NCBI GenBank assembly: GCA_943325485.2 | Contig: CALPPP020000021.1 | Coordinates: 1-12,000, forward strand | Direction: 5' to 3' | Length of the DNA: 12,000 nucleotides | Source: Rickettsia typhi | GTDB taxonomy: Bacteria; Pseudomonadota; Gammaproteobacteria; Burkholderiales; Burkholderiaceae_C | In this document: piece after piece, positions 1 to 8,645 of the stretch | Layout: every line of letters begins with the position of its first letter | How positions within the stretch are numbered: position 1 is the stretch's first letter | Program-made: the position numbers and the translations under genes | Notes under the pieces: generated by a model | Databases searched by the model: none | Seen by the model: the letters and a program-made list of their open reading frames with translations, nothing else | Told to the model about the DNA's origin: nothing

Positions 1-747
<747 letters not shown>

Positions 748-750
748 TAA

Positions 751-757
751 AGAGGAG
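751..757 (+). promoter_or_regulatory. Strong ribosome binding site of cbbS
   Basis: AGAGGAG sits 8 nt before the cbbS ATG and directly after the double stop of cbbL. It is the best Shine-Dalgarno match in the cbb part of the window, which fits the need for equimolar large and small subunits. Confidence 0.7.
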
Positions 758-765
758 CACACACC

Positions 766-1206
766 ATGTTGACCAATCCCACCGGCAAAATCACCCAAGG
801 CCAGTTCAGCTTCTTGCCAGAACTGACTGATGATGAGATCAGCTTGCAAATTAAATATGGGCTCTCCAAAGGCTACGCGTGGAGCGTGGAGTACACCGAT
901 GATGCGCACCCCCGCAACACCTACTGGGACATGTTTGGTTTGCCCATGTTCGACTTGAACGATCCCGCAGGTGTGTTGATGGAAGTGAATAACTGCCGCA
1001 AAACCTTCCCCAACCATTACATCCGCTTGATGGCTTTTGACTCCACGCGCGGCATTGAATCCGTGGCCATGAGCTTCATCGTTCATCGCCCCCCTAACGA
1101 GCCAGGCTATCGCTTGGAGCGTCAAGAGGTGAACGGTCGCAGCCTGCGCTACACCACCCATGGTTACGCCATGGATAAGCCTGAAAACAACCGCTACAGC
1201 AAGTAA
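766..1206 (+). CDS. cbbS: Rubisco small subunit, red type
   Basis: This 146-residue small subunit caps the L8S8 Rubisco holoenzyme. It starts with [18 protein letters not shown] and carries the conserved core features [11 protein letters not shown] (37-46), [13 protein letters not shown] (51-63) and EVNNCRK (73-79). Residues from about 110 to 146, after SFIVHRPP, form the C-terminal extension typical of form IC/ID small subunits, which builds a beta-hairpin barrel in the central channel of the holoenzyme. Green-type small subunits lack it, so this supports the red-type call made for the large subunit. Spacing is 18 nt to cbbL and 8 nt to cbbX, consistent with one transcript. Confidence 0.97.
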   Translation: MLTNPTGKITQGQFSFLPELTDDEISLQIKYGLSKGYAWSVEYTDDAHPRNTYWDMFGLPMFDLNDPAGVLMEVNNCRKTFPNHYIRLMAFDSTRGIESVAMSFIVHRPPNEPGYRLERQEVNGRSLRYTTHGYAMDKPENNRYSK

Positions 1207-1214
1207 GCACGGCC

Positions 1215-2198
1215 ATGAACGCCCCTGCCTATCACCTGCCTGGTGTGAAAAACACCGCCGATGTGGTTGCCCCGACCCCTGCCCGTGCCTTGAACACGGG
1301 TGGGGCGTCCGATGACACGGGCGAGCGCACCGTGGCAGAGGTGTTGGCTGGCTCTCAGGTCACGTCCATCTTGGATGAACTTGACCGTGAGTTGGTGGGC
1401 TTGCTGCCTGTCAAAACCCGTATGCGAGATATTGCTGCCTTGCTGGTGATCGACAGGTTGCGGCGCAATTTGGGTTTGACATCTAACGCGCCTTCTTTGC
1501 ACATGAGCTTCACGGGTAACCCTGGCACGGGCAAAACCACGGTGGCCATGCGCATGGCGCAAATTCTGCACAACCTAGGATATGTGCGTAGCGGCCATTT
1601 GGTCGCAGTCACTCGAGACGACTTGGTAGGCCAGTACATCGGTCACACCGCGCCCAAGACCAAAGAGGTGCTCAAAAAAGCCATGGGTGGCGTGTTGTTC
1701 ATCGACGAGGCTTATTACCTGTATCGTCCTGAGAACGAACGTGACTATGGTCAAGAAGCGATTGAGATCTTGCTGCAAGTCATGGAAAACCAGCGTGACG
1801 ATTTGGTGGTGATCTTGGCAGGCTACAAAGACCGCATGGACACCTTCTTCCAGTCCAACCCCGGCATGAATTCACGCATCGCTCACCACATTGAGTTTCC
1901 TGACTATGCGCCAGCCGAGCTGTCGCATATCGCCGAAAAAATGTTAGCCGAGCAGCACTATAGTATGGATGCAGGTGCCAACGCAGCATTTCAAAAATAC
2001 ATACAACTGCGTATGCAGCAACCGCATTTCGCCAATGCTCGCAGCATCCGCAATGCGCTAGAGCGAGCGCGACTGCGCCAAGCCAGTCGATTGTTTTCGC
2101 AGCCCGACAAAGTCTTAAGCGCCGCGGACTTAAGTACTTTGTCCGCAGAGGATATATTGGCCAGTCGTGTTTTTCAAAACCCACAGGCAAGCGCATGA
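1215..2198 (+). CDS. cbbX: Rubisco activase CbbX (AAA+ ATPase)
   Basis: CbbX (327 residues) is the red-type Rubisco activase. In characterised homologues a hexameric ring binds RuBP and uses ATP to tug on the large-subunit C-terminus, releasing inhibitory sugar phosphates. Walker [10 protein letters not shown] is at residues 101-109, Walker [13 protein letters not shown] at 158-169 (acidic pair D164 E165), the pore-loop segment YIGHTAPKT at 141-149 and the sensor-2-like [12 protein letters not shown] at 275-286. The N-terminus before [13 protein letters not shown] (51-63) is some 20-30 residues longer than I remember for the Rhodobacter protein and is low in complexity (A, T, P, V, D, G). A shorter real start is possible, but I see no better ribosome site. 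The ATG follows cbbS by 8 nt and has only a weak Shine-Dalgarno. The stop overlaps the start of cbbY (ATGA). Confidence 0.97.
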   Translation: MNAPAYHLPGVKNTADVVAPTPARALNTGGASDDTGERTVAEVLAGSQVTSILDELDRELVGLLPVKTRMRDIAALLVIDRLRRNLGLTSNAPSLHMSFTGNPGTGKTTVAMRMAQILHNLGYVRSGHLVAVTRDDLVGQYIGHTAPKTKEVLKKAMGGVLFIDEAYYLYRPENERDYGQEAIEILLQVMENQRDDLVVILAGYKDRMDTFFQSNPGMNSRIAHHIEFPDYAPAELSHIAEKMLAEQHYSMDAGANAAFQKYIQLRMQQPHFANARSIRNALERARLRQASRLFSQPDKVLSAADLSTLSAEDILASRVFQNPQASA

Positions 2199-2908
2199 GC
2201 ACATTACAAGCATTGATATTCGATGTTGACGGTACCTTGGCCGATACCGAAAGCGCCCATTTGGCAGCCTTTAATCATGCCTTTGCCGAGCAAGGCCTTG
2301 ACTGGCATTGGGACCTTGCTTTGTATACAGGCTTGTTGGAGATTTCCGGCGGCAAAGAGCGCATGTTGCACTATTGGAACCATGTTCATCCCGAGATGAA
2401 AGATATAGACGGTTCGGGCTTGCGTGACACCATTGAACATTTGCACGCTTTAAAAACAGCTGCCTATGAAAGTGCTGTGCAAGATGGTGCTGTCCAGTTG
2501 CGCCCTGGGGTATTGACGCTTATTCAACAAGCACACCAACAAGGTCTGCGTTTGGCCATTGCCACCACCACATCGCCTGTCAATATCGCGGTGCTGTTGC
2601 GCAATGCCATAGGTCTTGACTGGAAAGATCTGTTTATGGTGATTGAAGATGCTTCCACTGCGCCCAAGAAAAAACCGCACCCCCAGGTGTACGTACAAAC
2701 TTTGGCCCGGTTGGGTTTGCCATCCAGCGCTTGTTTGGCTATCGAAGACTCTGCCAATGGTTTGCGTGCTGCAGTGTCAGCAGGGCTAAAAACCATCATC
2801 ACCCGCAACCAATTCACAGCACACCACGATTTCACTGGCGCATTGCAAGTTTTGCCCGATTTGGGCGGTGTCACGGTCGAGCAGTTAAACGTTTGGCACC
2901 AACACTGA
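2195..2908 (+). CDS. cbbY: CbbY, xylulose-1,5-bisphosphate phosphatase (HAD family)
   Basis: This 237-residue HAD hydrolase best fits CbbY, which dephosphorylates xylulose-1,5-bisphosphate, a misfire product that inhibits Rubisco. HAD motif I is [11 protein letters not shown] (residues 9-19), with nucleophile D10 and acid/base D12. The helical cap contains GGKER (52-56). Motif II is ATTTS (123-127), motif III KKKP (158-161) and motif [13 protein letters not shown] (183-193). GGKER, TTTS and the motif IV wording match CbbY as I remember it from Rhodobacter, rather than CbbZ (phosphoglycolate phosphatase). The glutamate at 19 aligns with the cap-proximal glutamate linked to substrate choice in RsCbbY. 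It overlaps cbbX by 4 nt, so the two Rubisco-maintenance genes are probably translationally coupled. The substrate is inferred from family and context. Confidence 0.9.
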   Translation: MSTLQALIFDVDGTLADTESAHLAAFNHAFAEQGLDWHWDLALYTGLLEISGGKERMLHYWNHVHPEMKDIDGSGLRDTIEHLHALKTAAYESAVQDGAVQLRPGVLTLIQQAHQQGLRLAIATTTSPVNIAVLLRNAIGLDWKDLFMVIEDASTAPKKKPHPQVYVQTLARLGLPSSACLAIEDSANGLRAAVSAGLKTIITRNQFTAHHDFTGALQVLPDLGGVTVEQLNVWHQH

Positions 2909-2927
2909 ACATATCTTAGGAACGATC

Positions 2928-4022
2928 ATGCCCTTACGCCAACGCACCACCCTGACCCAATACCTGATCGAGGAGCGTCGTCGCTTCCCTGATTCCAAAG
3001 GCGAATTCAATGCGCTGATTTTGGATGTAGCCTTGGCTTGCAAAGCCATTGCACGCGCGGTTGCCATGGGTGAGCTGGGCGGTTTGTATGGCGACCATGC
3101 CGCACAAGAGGGCGGCGCCATCAATGTGCAAGGTGAAACCCAGAAGAAACTCGATGTGCTGAGCAATGAATTGTTTATTCGTGTAAACGAATGGGCGGGT
3201 CATTTGGCCGGTATGGCGTCCGAAGAGATGACCGACCCCTACCAAATTCCTGGCAAGTACCCCAGAGGTAAATACCTGTTGGTGTTTGATCCCTTGGACG
3301 GTTCCAGCAACATCGATGTCAATGTGTCGGTGGGCAGTATTTTTTCTATTTTGAGAGCGCCCCAAGACGCCATCAACAGCGGGCGTGATTTGGTTGAGGC
3401 TGATTTTTTGCAAGCAGGTGCAACCCAGTTGGCGGCTGGCTATGCTTTGTACGGCCCCACCACCATGCTGGTGTTGACCGTGGGCAATGGTGTGTCAGCC
3501 TTCACGCTGGAACCTAATTTGGGCGAGTTCATGTTGACACACCCCAAATTGCAAGTACCTGCTGATACCCAAGAGTTCGCCATTAACGCATCCAACAGCC
3601 GGTTTTGGGAGCCACCCATCAAGCGTTATGTGGACGAGTGTTTAGCCGGCAAATCGGGTGAGCGTGGCAAGGATTTCAATATGCGTTGGATTGCCTCTAT
3701 GGTGGCTGAAGCCCACCGTATTCTGATGCGTGGTGGTGTGTTCATGTACCCGCGTGACACCAAAGACCCCAGCAAGCCAGGACGCTTGCGTTTGCTCTAT
3801 GAAGCTAATCCGATTGGCATGATCATGGAGCAAGCGGGTGGACGGGCCAGTACCGGCCGCGAACCTATGTTGAGTGTCAAGCCCAGCAGTTTGCATCAAC
3901 GTATTGGTTTGGTGTTTGGTTCCAAAAACGAGGTGGATCGGATTGAGCGCTACCACGGCGAACCCGCACCGCGCGAAATAGACAATCCGCTGTTTGCAGA
4001 ACGCACCTTATTCCGGGATTAA
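2928..4022 (+). CDS. cbbF: Fructose-1,6-bisphosphatase, class I
   Basis: This 364-residue class I FBPase removes the C1 phosphate from fructose-1,6-bisphosphate in the regenerative phase of the Calvin cycle. In proteobacterial cbb operons it often also accepts sedoheptulose-1,7-bisphosphate. The metal-binding motif [10 protein letters not shown] is at residues 121-130, preceded by the acidic SEE (98-100). The sugar-phosphate region reads GGVFMYPRD (269-277) and [21 protein letters not shown] spans 285-305, with the metal-ligand glutamate at E292. The length slightly exceeds the E. coli Fbp. The start has AGGA (2918-2921) 6 nt upstream of the ATG, and the gap from cbbY is 19 nt. Confidence 0.96.
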   Translation: MPLRQRTTLTQYLIEERRRFPDSKGEFNALILDVALACKAIARAVAMGELGGLYGDHAAQEGGAINVQGETQKKLDVLSNELFIRVNEWAGHLAGMASEEMTDPYQIPGKYPRGKYLLVFDPLDGSSNIDVNVSVGSIFSILRAPQDAINSGRDLVEADFLQAGATQLAAGYALYGPTTMLVLTVGNGVSAFTLEPNLGEFMLTHPKLQVPADTQEFAINASNSRFWEPPIKRYVDECLAGKSGERGKDFNMRWIASMVAEAHRILMRGGVFMYPRDTKDPSKPGRLRLLYEANPIGMIMEQAGGRASTGREPMLSVKPSSLHQRIGLVFGSKNEVDRIERYHGEPAPREIDNPLFAERTLFRD

Positions 4023-4053
4023 CCCCAGACTATTTACTGATTGAAAGAAAAGC

Positions 4054-4926
4054 ATGTCTGTCAAACACCCCATCATTGCCATCACAGGTTCATCAGGTGC
4101 AGGAACGACCTCGGTAACCCGCACATTTGAAAATATTTTCCGCCGCGAAAAGGTTTCAGCTGCCGTCATAGAGGGCGACAGCTTTCACCGCTACGACCGT
4201 TTGGAAATGCGTAAAAAAGCGGCTGATGCTGAAAAGCAGGGCGACAAAAATTTCAGCCACTTTGGACCTACCACCAATTTGTTTGCCGAACTCGAAGCTT
4301 TGTTTCGCAGCTACAGCGAAACCGGCACAGGCAAGCGCCGCAAGTATTTGCATGACCAGGAAGAAGCTGCGCCCTACAAACAAGAGCCTGGTACCTTCAC
4401 ACCATGGGAAGACGTGCCCAGCGGAACCGATCTGTTGTTTTACGAAGGCTTGCATGGTGCGGTGGTTACACCTGAGGTCAATATTGCCCAACACCCTGAT
4501 TTGCTGATCGGTGTGGTGCCCGTCATCAACTTGGAGTGGATTCAAAAACTCTGGCGTGACAAATCCAAGCGCGGTTATTCCACTGAAGCAGTGACCGACA
4601 CCATTTTGCGTCGCATGCCCGATTATGTGAATTACATCTGTCCTCAGTTCGCCCACACCCATGTGAACTTCCAACGTGTGCCTTGTGTGGACACTTCAAA
4701 TCCTTTTATTGCGCGTGAAATTCCTGCGCCTGATGAGAGCTTTGTGGTGATTCGTTTTGCTAATCCTAAGGGAATCGACTTTCCCTACTTGCTCAACATG
4801 ATCCACGACTCCTTTATGTCACGCGCCAACACTGTGGTGGTGCCAGGCGGCAAGATGGAACTTGCGATGCAACTCATCTTCACGCCTTTTGTGTGGCGCA
4901 TGATGGAACGCAAGAAAAAGGCCTGA
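4054..4926 (+). CDS. cbbP: Phosphoribulokinase, class I (bacterial)
   Basis: Phosphoribulokinase phosphorylates ribulose-5-phosphate to RuBP, the Rubisco substrate, using ATP. At 290 residues it has the usual length of the octameric proteobacterial class, which is typically activated by NADH. The P-loop GSSGAGTTS is at residues 12-20. Catalytic and substrate residues fall at the same numbers as I remember for the Rhodobacter sphaeroides enzyme: base D42, H45, R49, E131, K165, R168 and R173. There is no cysteine in the P-loop, so the thioredoxin regulation of plant and cyanobacterial enzymes is not expected. A weak purine-rich site (GAAAG, 4043-4047) precedes the ATG. The gene follows cbbF by 31 nt and precedes cbbA by 34 nt. 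Confidence 0.97.
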   Translation: MSVKHPIIAITGSSGAGTTSVTRTFENIFRREKVSAAVIEGDSFHRYDRLEMRKKAADAEKQGDKNFSHFGPTTNLFAELEALFRSYSETGTGKRRKYLHDQEEAAPYKQEPGTFTPWEDVPSGTDLLFYEGLHGAVVTPEVNIAQHPDLLIGVVPVINLEWIQKLWRDKSKRGYSTEAVTDTILRRMPDYVNYICPQFAHTHVNFQRVPCVDTSNPFIAREIPAPDESFVVIRFANPKGIDFPYLLNMIHDSFMSRANTVVVPGGKMELAMQLIFTPFVWRMMERKKKA

Positions 4927-4960
4927 AGGCCAGCCCCCTATTTTTTAACTGGAGAATTTC

Positions 4961-5998
4961 ATGGCCCTTGTATCCCTGCGCCAAGTGTTAGACCATGCTG
5001 CCGAGCATGGCTATGGCATACCTGCGTTCAACGTCAACAACCTCGAGCAAGTGCAGGCCATCATGGAGGCAGCCCAAGAGACGCACAGCCCCGTGATCTT
5101 GCAAGCCTCGGCAGGTGCTCGTAAATATGCGGGTGAAGCCTACTTGCGCCATTTGGTGTTGGCCGCGATTGAGTCGCACCCCGACATCCCCGTGGTCATG
5201 CACCAAGACCATGGTGTGTCCCCAGCGGTGTGCCAGCAGTCCATTCGTTCGGGCTTTTCCAGTGTGATGATGGACGGCTCGCTCATGCAAGACGGCAAAA
5301 CACCAGCCTCTTATGACTACAACGTTGACGTGACACGTCGCGTGTGTGAAATGGCCCATGCGGTAGGCGTGTCTGTCGAAGGCGAGCTTGGTTGTTTGGG
5401 TTCATTAGAAACCGGCGAAGCTGGTGAGGAAGACGGTATTGGTGCCGTGGGCAAGCTCACCCATGACATGCTGCTCACCGACCCCGTACAAGCCAAGGAC
5501 TTTGTCGAGCGCACTGGCGTGGACGCTTTGGCGATTGCGATTGGCACCAGTCACGGCGCTTACAAGTTCACCCGCAAGCCTACGGGCGACATTTTGGCCA
5601 TGGACCAAATCGTAGCGATCCATAAATCTATTCCCAACACCCATTTGGTCATGCATGGCTCCTCCAGCGTGCCGCAAGAGTGGTTAGCCATCATCCGTGA
5701 ATTCGGTGGCGACATCAAAGAAACCTATGGCGTTCCCGTGGAAGAAATTCAGCGCGGCATTCGCTCAGGTGTGCGCAAGGTGAACATCGACACCGACATC
5801 CGTTTGGCGATGACGGGTGCCATGCGCCAAGCCTTTGCGCAAGACCGCAGTGAATTTGACCCACGCAAAGCTTTGATTGCTGCCCGTAAAGCCGCCAAGG
5901 GCATTTGCAAAGCGCGTTTCGAAGCGTTTGGCTGTGCGGGGCATGCCAACAGCATCAAGCCCATCCCGCTTGATGACATGGTTGGCCGCTACGCCTGA
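4961..5998 (+). CDS. cbbA: Fructose-bisphosphate aldolase, class II
   Basis: This 345-residue zinc-dependent aldolase condenses dihydroxyacetone phosphate with glyceraldehyde-3-phosphate (and probably erythrose-4-phosphate) in the Calvin cycle. Class II markers are visible. MHQDHG (80-85) carries the catalytic aspartate D83 and zinc ligand H84, followed by the acidic [18 protein letters not shown] (141-158). The other zinc ligands are H198 in GTSHGAYKF and H232 in VMHGSSSVP. The DHAP-phosphate region is KVNIDTD (273-279). The start is supported by GGAGA (4951-4955) 5 nt upstream of the ATG. Its place between cbbP and glyA indicates the Calvin-cycle paralogue rather than a glycolytic housekeeping copy, which would lie elsewhere. 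Confidence 0.96.
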   Translation: MALVSLRQVLDHAAEHGYGIPAFNVNNLEQVQAIMEAAQETHSPVILQASAGARKYAGEAYLRHLVLAAIESHPDIPVVMHQDHGVSPAVCQQSIRSGFSSVMMDGSLMQDGKTPASYDYNVDVTRRVCEMAHAVGVSVEGELGCLGSLETGEAGEEDGIGAVGKLTHDMLLTDPVQAKDFVERTGVDALAIAIGTSHGAYKFTRKPTGDILAMDQIVAIHKSIPNTHLVMHGSSSVPQEWLAIIREFGGDIKETYGVPVEEIQRGIRSGVRKVNIDTDIRLAMTGAMRQAFAQDRSEFDPRKALIAARKAAKGICKARFEAFGCAGHANSIKPIPLDDMVGRYA

Positions 5999-6034
5999 CA
6001 CAGCTGCATATTTTCACTCTCTTGGAATTCTTTT

Positions 6035-7330
6035 ATGTTGAACAAAGTCACCTCTTCGCGCGTGGCGTTTGCTGCGCAATCTGATATTTCTCAAAGCGAT
6101 CCACAGCTGTGGTCGGCCGTGTTGAAAGAAGCGCATCGGCAGGAACAGCACATTGAGCTGATTGCTTCTGAAAACTACACCAGCCCAGCTGTCATGCGGA
6201 TGCAGGGCTCTGTGCTGACCAACAAATACGCCGAAGGATATCCAGGCAAGCGTTATTACGGCGGCTGTGAATTTGTCGACATGGTTGAGCAGCTTTGTAT
6301 TGACCGGCTCAAAGAACTTTATGGCGCGCAATTTGTGAACGTTCAAGCCAATTCGGGTTCGCAAGCCAACCAAGCCGTTTTTTTGGCGCTGCTGCAACCC
6401 GGCGACACCATCATGGGCATGAGCTTGGCTGAAGGCGGCCACTTGACACATGGCATGCACCTGAACATGAGTGGCAAATGGTTCAATGTGGTCAGCTATG
6501 GGCTGAATGCAGCTGAAGAGATCGACTATGAGGCGATGGAGCGTATGGCTCACACCCACAAGCCCAAACTCATCATCGCTGGTGCATCAGCCTATTCGCT
6601 CAAGATCGATTGGGAAAAGTTTGCACAAGTCGCCAAGAGCATTGGCGCTTACCTGCTGGTCGACATGGCCCACTACTCAGGCTTGATCGCTGGCGGCGTC
6701 TACCCCAACCCCATGCCTTATGCCGATGTTGTGACCTCCACCACGCACAAAAGCTTGCGTGGCCCACGCGGCGGCATCATTTTGACCAACAGCGAAGAGA
6801 TGGCGAAAAAAATCAACAGCGCCGTTTTTCCAGGTTTGCAAGGCGGCCCCTTGATGCATGTGATTGCAGGCAAAGCCACAGCCTTTCATGAAGCCTTGCA
6901 ACCCGCGTTCAAAGCCTATCAGCAACAGGTCTTGGTGAATGCAGACACCTTGGCCAAAACCTTGGTTGAGCGCGGGTTTCGCATTGTCAGTGGCCGCACT
7001 GAAAGTCATGTGATGTTGGTGGATTTGCGCGCCAAAGGCATCACCGGCAAGGCCGCTGAGTTGGCTTTGGGCCAAGCGCATATCACATGCAATAAAAACG
7101 GCATCCCTAACGACCCTGAAAAACCCATGGTCACCAGCGGTATTCGTTTGGGAACGCCTGCCATGACCACGCGTGGTTTCGGTCCTGAGGAGGTTCGCAG
7201 GACTGCGCATTTGATGGCTGATGTGCTGGAGGCGCCAGAGGATGCTGCGCGCATCGCGGCAGTACGCCAAAAGGTGGCTGAGTTGGTGGCACCGTTTCCT
7301 GTTTATGGCGATAGCGTTTTGCATCCATGA
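6035..7330 (+). CDS. glyA: Serine hydroxymethyltransferase
   Basis: SHMT (431 residues) is a PLP enzyme that interconverts glycine plus 5,10-methylene-THF with serine plus THF. Characteristic segments are [16 protein letters not shown] (39-54), [15 protein letters not shown] (63-77), NSGSQANQ (106-113), [19 protein letters not shown] (208-226) and the PLP lysine K239 in [27 protein letters not shown] is at 367-381. The protein is some 10-15 residues longer at the N-terminus than the usual GlyA (about 415), with an extra [15 protein letters not shown] before the conserved start. Because it sits 36 nt behind cbbA and before a serine-glyoxylate aminotransferase, I infer a photorespiration-dedicated paralogue that turns glycine into serine. 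The ribosome site is weak (GGAA, 6024-6027). Confidence 0.95.
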   Translation: MLNKVTSSRVAFAAQSDISQSDPQLWSAVLKEAHRQEQHIELIASENYTSPAVMRMQGSVLTNKYAEGYPGKRYYGGCEFVDMVEQLCIDRLKELYGAQFVNVQANSGSQANQAVFLALLQPGDTIMGMSLAEGGHLTHGMHLNMSGKWFNVVSYGLNAAEEIDYEAMERMAHTHKPKLIIAGASAYSLKIDWEKFAQVAKSIGAYLLVDMAHYSGLIAGGVYPNPMPYADVVTSTTHKSLRGPRGGIILTNSEEMAKKINSAVFPGLQGGPLMHVIAGKATAFHEALQPAFKAYQQQVLVNADTLAKTLVERGFRIVSGRTESHVMLVDLRAKGITGKAAELALGQAHITCNKNGIPNDPEKPMVTSGIRLGTPAMTTRGFGPEEVRRTAHLMADVLEAPEDAARIAAVRQKVAELVAPFPVYGDSVLHP

Positions 7331-7341
7331 ACTTGCAATGA

Positions 7342-7367
7342 TTTTTTCGGCGAGAAAACTTTTTTAT
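7342..7367 (+). terminator. Weak AT-rich hairpin with T-run (possible attenuator)
   Basis: In the 61-nt gap between glyA and the aminotransferase, TTTTTTC (7342-7348) can pair with GAGAAAA (7352-7358), with one G-U pair and a 3-nt loop GGC. CTTTTTTAT follows. The stem is mostly A-T and weak, so at most it would attenuate transcription. The next genes remain on the same strand and probably still belong to the transcript. Confidence 0.2.
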
Positions 7368-7379
7368 CTTTAACCATTG

Positions 7380-7386
7380 AAAGGGA
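7380..7386 (+). promoter_or_regulatory. Ribosome binding site fixing the aminotransferase start
   Basis: AAAGGGA ends 5 nt before the ATG at 7392. The earlier in-frame ATG at 7377 overlaps this site and has only AT-rich sequence upstream, so 7392 is preferred. The resulting MAGRNFLFVPGPTN is also the expected family N-terminus. Confidence 0.65.
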
Positions 7387-7391
7387 TTCCT

Positions 7392-8645
7392 ATGGCTGGT
7401 CGTAACTTCCTATTTGTTCCAGGTCCTACCAACGTGCCAGAGCGCATTCAACGCGCCATGATGGTATCCATGGAGGACCATCGTTCCCCAAATTTCCCAC
7501 ACCTCACGCACACCATCATGGCGGGATTGAAGGAAATTTTTCGGTCTAAAAACGGCACGCCCTTTATCTTTCCTTCCTCCGGCACTGGATGCTGGGAAGC
7601 CGCACTCACGAACACTTTGTCCCCCGGCGACAAAGTACTTGCTGCACGCTTTGGTCAGTTCAGCCACTTGTGGATTGATATGTGTCAGCGCTTGGGGCTG
7701 GATGTGCACATCGTTGAATGTGAATGGGGAACGGGCGTACCTCTGCAACAGTTTGCAGATATTTTGAAAAACGATACTCAGCACAGTTTCAAAGCCGTCT
7801 TGGCTTGCCACAACGAAACCGCTACTGGTGTCACCTCTGACATTGCTGGTGTGCGTGAAGCTTTGGATGATGCTTCTCATCCAGCTCTCTTGTTTGTCGA
7901 TTGCGTCTCATCTTTGGGCTGTATCGATTTCCGCTTTGACGATTGGGCGGTTGACATGGCGGTCAGTGGCTCGCAAAAGGGCTTGATGCTTCCCGCAGGT
8001 TTGGGCATTTTGTGCGTCAGCGACAAAGCATTGGCTCTGCACAAAACTGCACAACTCAAACGTGCCTACTTTGATTTGCAAGACATGTTGCAAAGCAATG
8101 CCACTGGCTATTTTCCCTACACTCCCGCATTGCCATTGATGTATGGGCTGATCGAGTCTATGAAAATGCTTCATGAGGAAGGCTTGGACAATGTGTTTGC
8201 CCGCCACCATTACCTGGCAGAAGGGGTTCGCGCTGCAGTGACCCAAGGTTGGCAGCTTAAATTGTGTGCTGCTGAAGCTAAGTGGCATTCAGACACCGTC
8301 ACTGCCGTGATGTTGCCCGCAGGCGTTGCAGGCGGCGACGTGATTGCCCGCGCCTACCGTCGCTACAACCTGTCTCTAGGAGGCGGTTTGTCAAAAGTCG
8401 CTGGTAAGCTGTTTCGCATCGGACACCTCGGCGATATGAACGAGGTGCATTTGATGGCGGCCATTAATGGTGCTGAAATGGCCATGCTTGACTGCGGCGT
8501 TGCGCTGCAACCTGGCAGTGGTTCTGCAGCAGCGGGCAACTATTGGCGCCAGCACGCCGCACCCTCTGGTTTGGGTGCGCCAGTCTTCAACAAGGATGAG
8601 CATGCAAAACATAGTCTTTCTGGACAGGCAGTCGTTAAGGGCTGA
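7392..8645 (+). CDS. sgaA: Serine-glyoxylate aminotransferase (class V)
   Basis: This 417-residue PLP aminotransferase most likely converts L-serine plus glyoxylate into hydroxypyruvate plus glycine. The N-terminus GRNFLFVPGPTNVPERIQRAM is the family hallmark. PLP contacts include SSGTGCWEA (62-70), D170 in FVDCVSSLG and the Schiff-base lysine K196 in SGSQKGLMLPAG. The segment LSLGGGLSKVAGKLFRIGHLGDMNE spans 327-351 and contains the substrate-carboxylate arginine (R342). A related alanine-glyoxylate aminotransferase is an alternative, but the overall wording and the neighbours favour serine as donor. The last ~25 residues look like a family-atypical tail and are shared in another frame with the next gene, which overlaps by 44 nt. 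The gene follows glyA and precedes a hydroxypyruvate reductase, so product and substrate link directly. Confidence 0.9.
   Translation: MAGRNFLFVPGPTNVPERIQRAMMVSMEDHRSPNFPHLTHTIMAGLKEIFRSKNGTPFIFPSSGTGCWEAALTNTLSPGDKVLAARFGQFSHLWIDMCQRLGLDVHIVECEWGTGVPLQQFADILKNDTQHSFKAVLACHNETATGVTSDIAGVREALDDASHPALLFVDCVSSLGCIDFRFDDWAVDMAVSGSQKGLMLPAGLGILCVSDKALALHKTAQLKRAYFDLQDMLQSNATGYFPYTPALPLMYGLIESMKMLHEEGLDNVFARHHYLAEGVRAAVTQGWQLKLCAAEAKWHSDTVTAVMLPAGVAGGDVIARAYRRYNLSLGGGLSKVAGKLFRIGHLGDMNEVHLMAAINGAEMAMLDCGVALQPGSGSAAAGNYWRQHAAPSGLGAPVFNKDEHAKHSLSGQAVVKG
8592..8596 (+). promoter_or_regulatory. Ribosome binding site of hprA inside sgaA
   Basis: AAGGA lies within the aminotransferase coding region, 5 nt before the ATG at 8602. 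A second in-frame ATG at 8596 overlaps the site and is less likely to be used. The placement implies translational coupling to the upstream gene. Confidence 0.55.

Noticed and set aside
1194..1571. Antisense open frames over cbbX and several other cbb genes
   Set aside because: They are by-products of the GC-rich coding bias of the sense genes, with no recognisable domains or ribosome sites.
2195..2908. CbbZ (2-phosphoglycolate phosphatase) as the identity of the HAD gene
   Set aside because: The GGKER cap motif, TTTS and [11 protein letters not shown] wording fit CbbY better, and the gene directly follows cbbX. The substrate remains untested.
4920..4946. Terminator between cbbP and cbbA
   Set aside because: The GGCC-TGAA-GGCC hairpin has only 4 bp, overlaps the cbbP stop, and the T-run starts 9 nt after the stem. 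It is unlikely to stop transcription.
8467..8601. Longer N-terminus for the hydroxypyruvate reductase (start at 8467)
   Set aside because: The extra 45 residues lie deep inside the sgaA coding region, have no family similarity, and a good ribosome site precedes the ATG at 8602.
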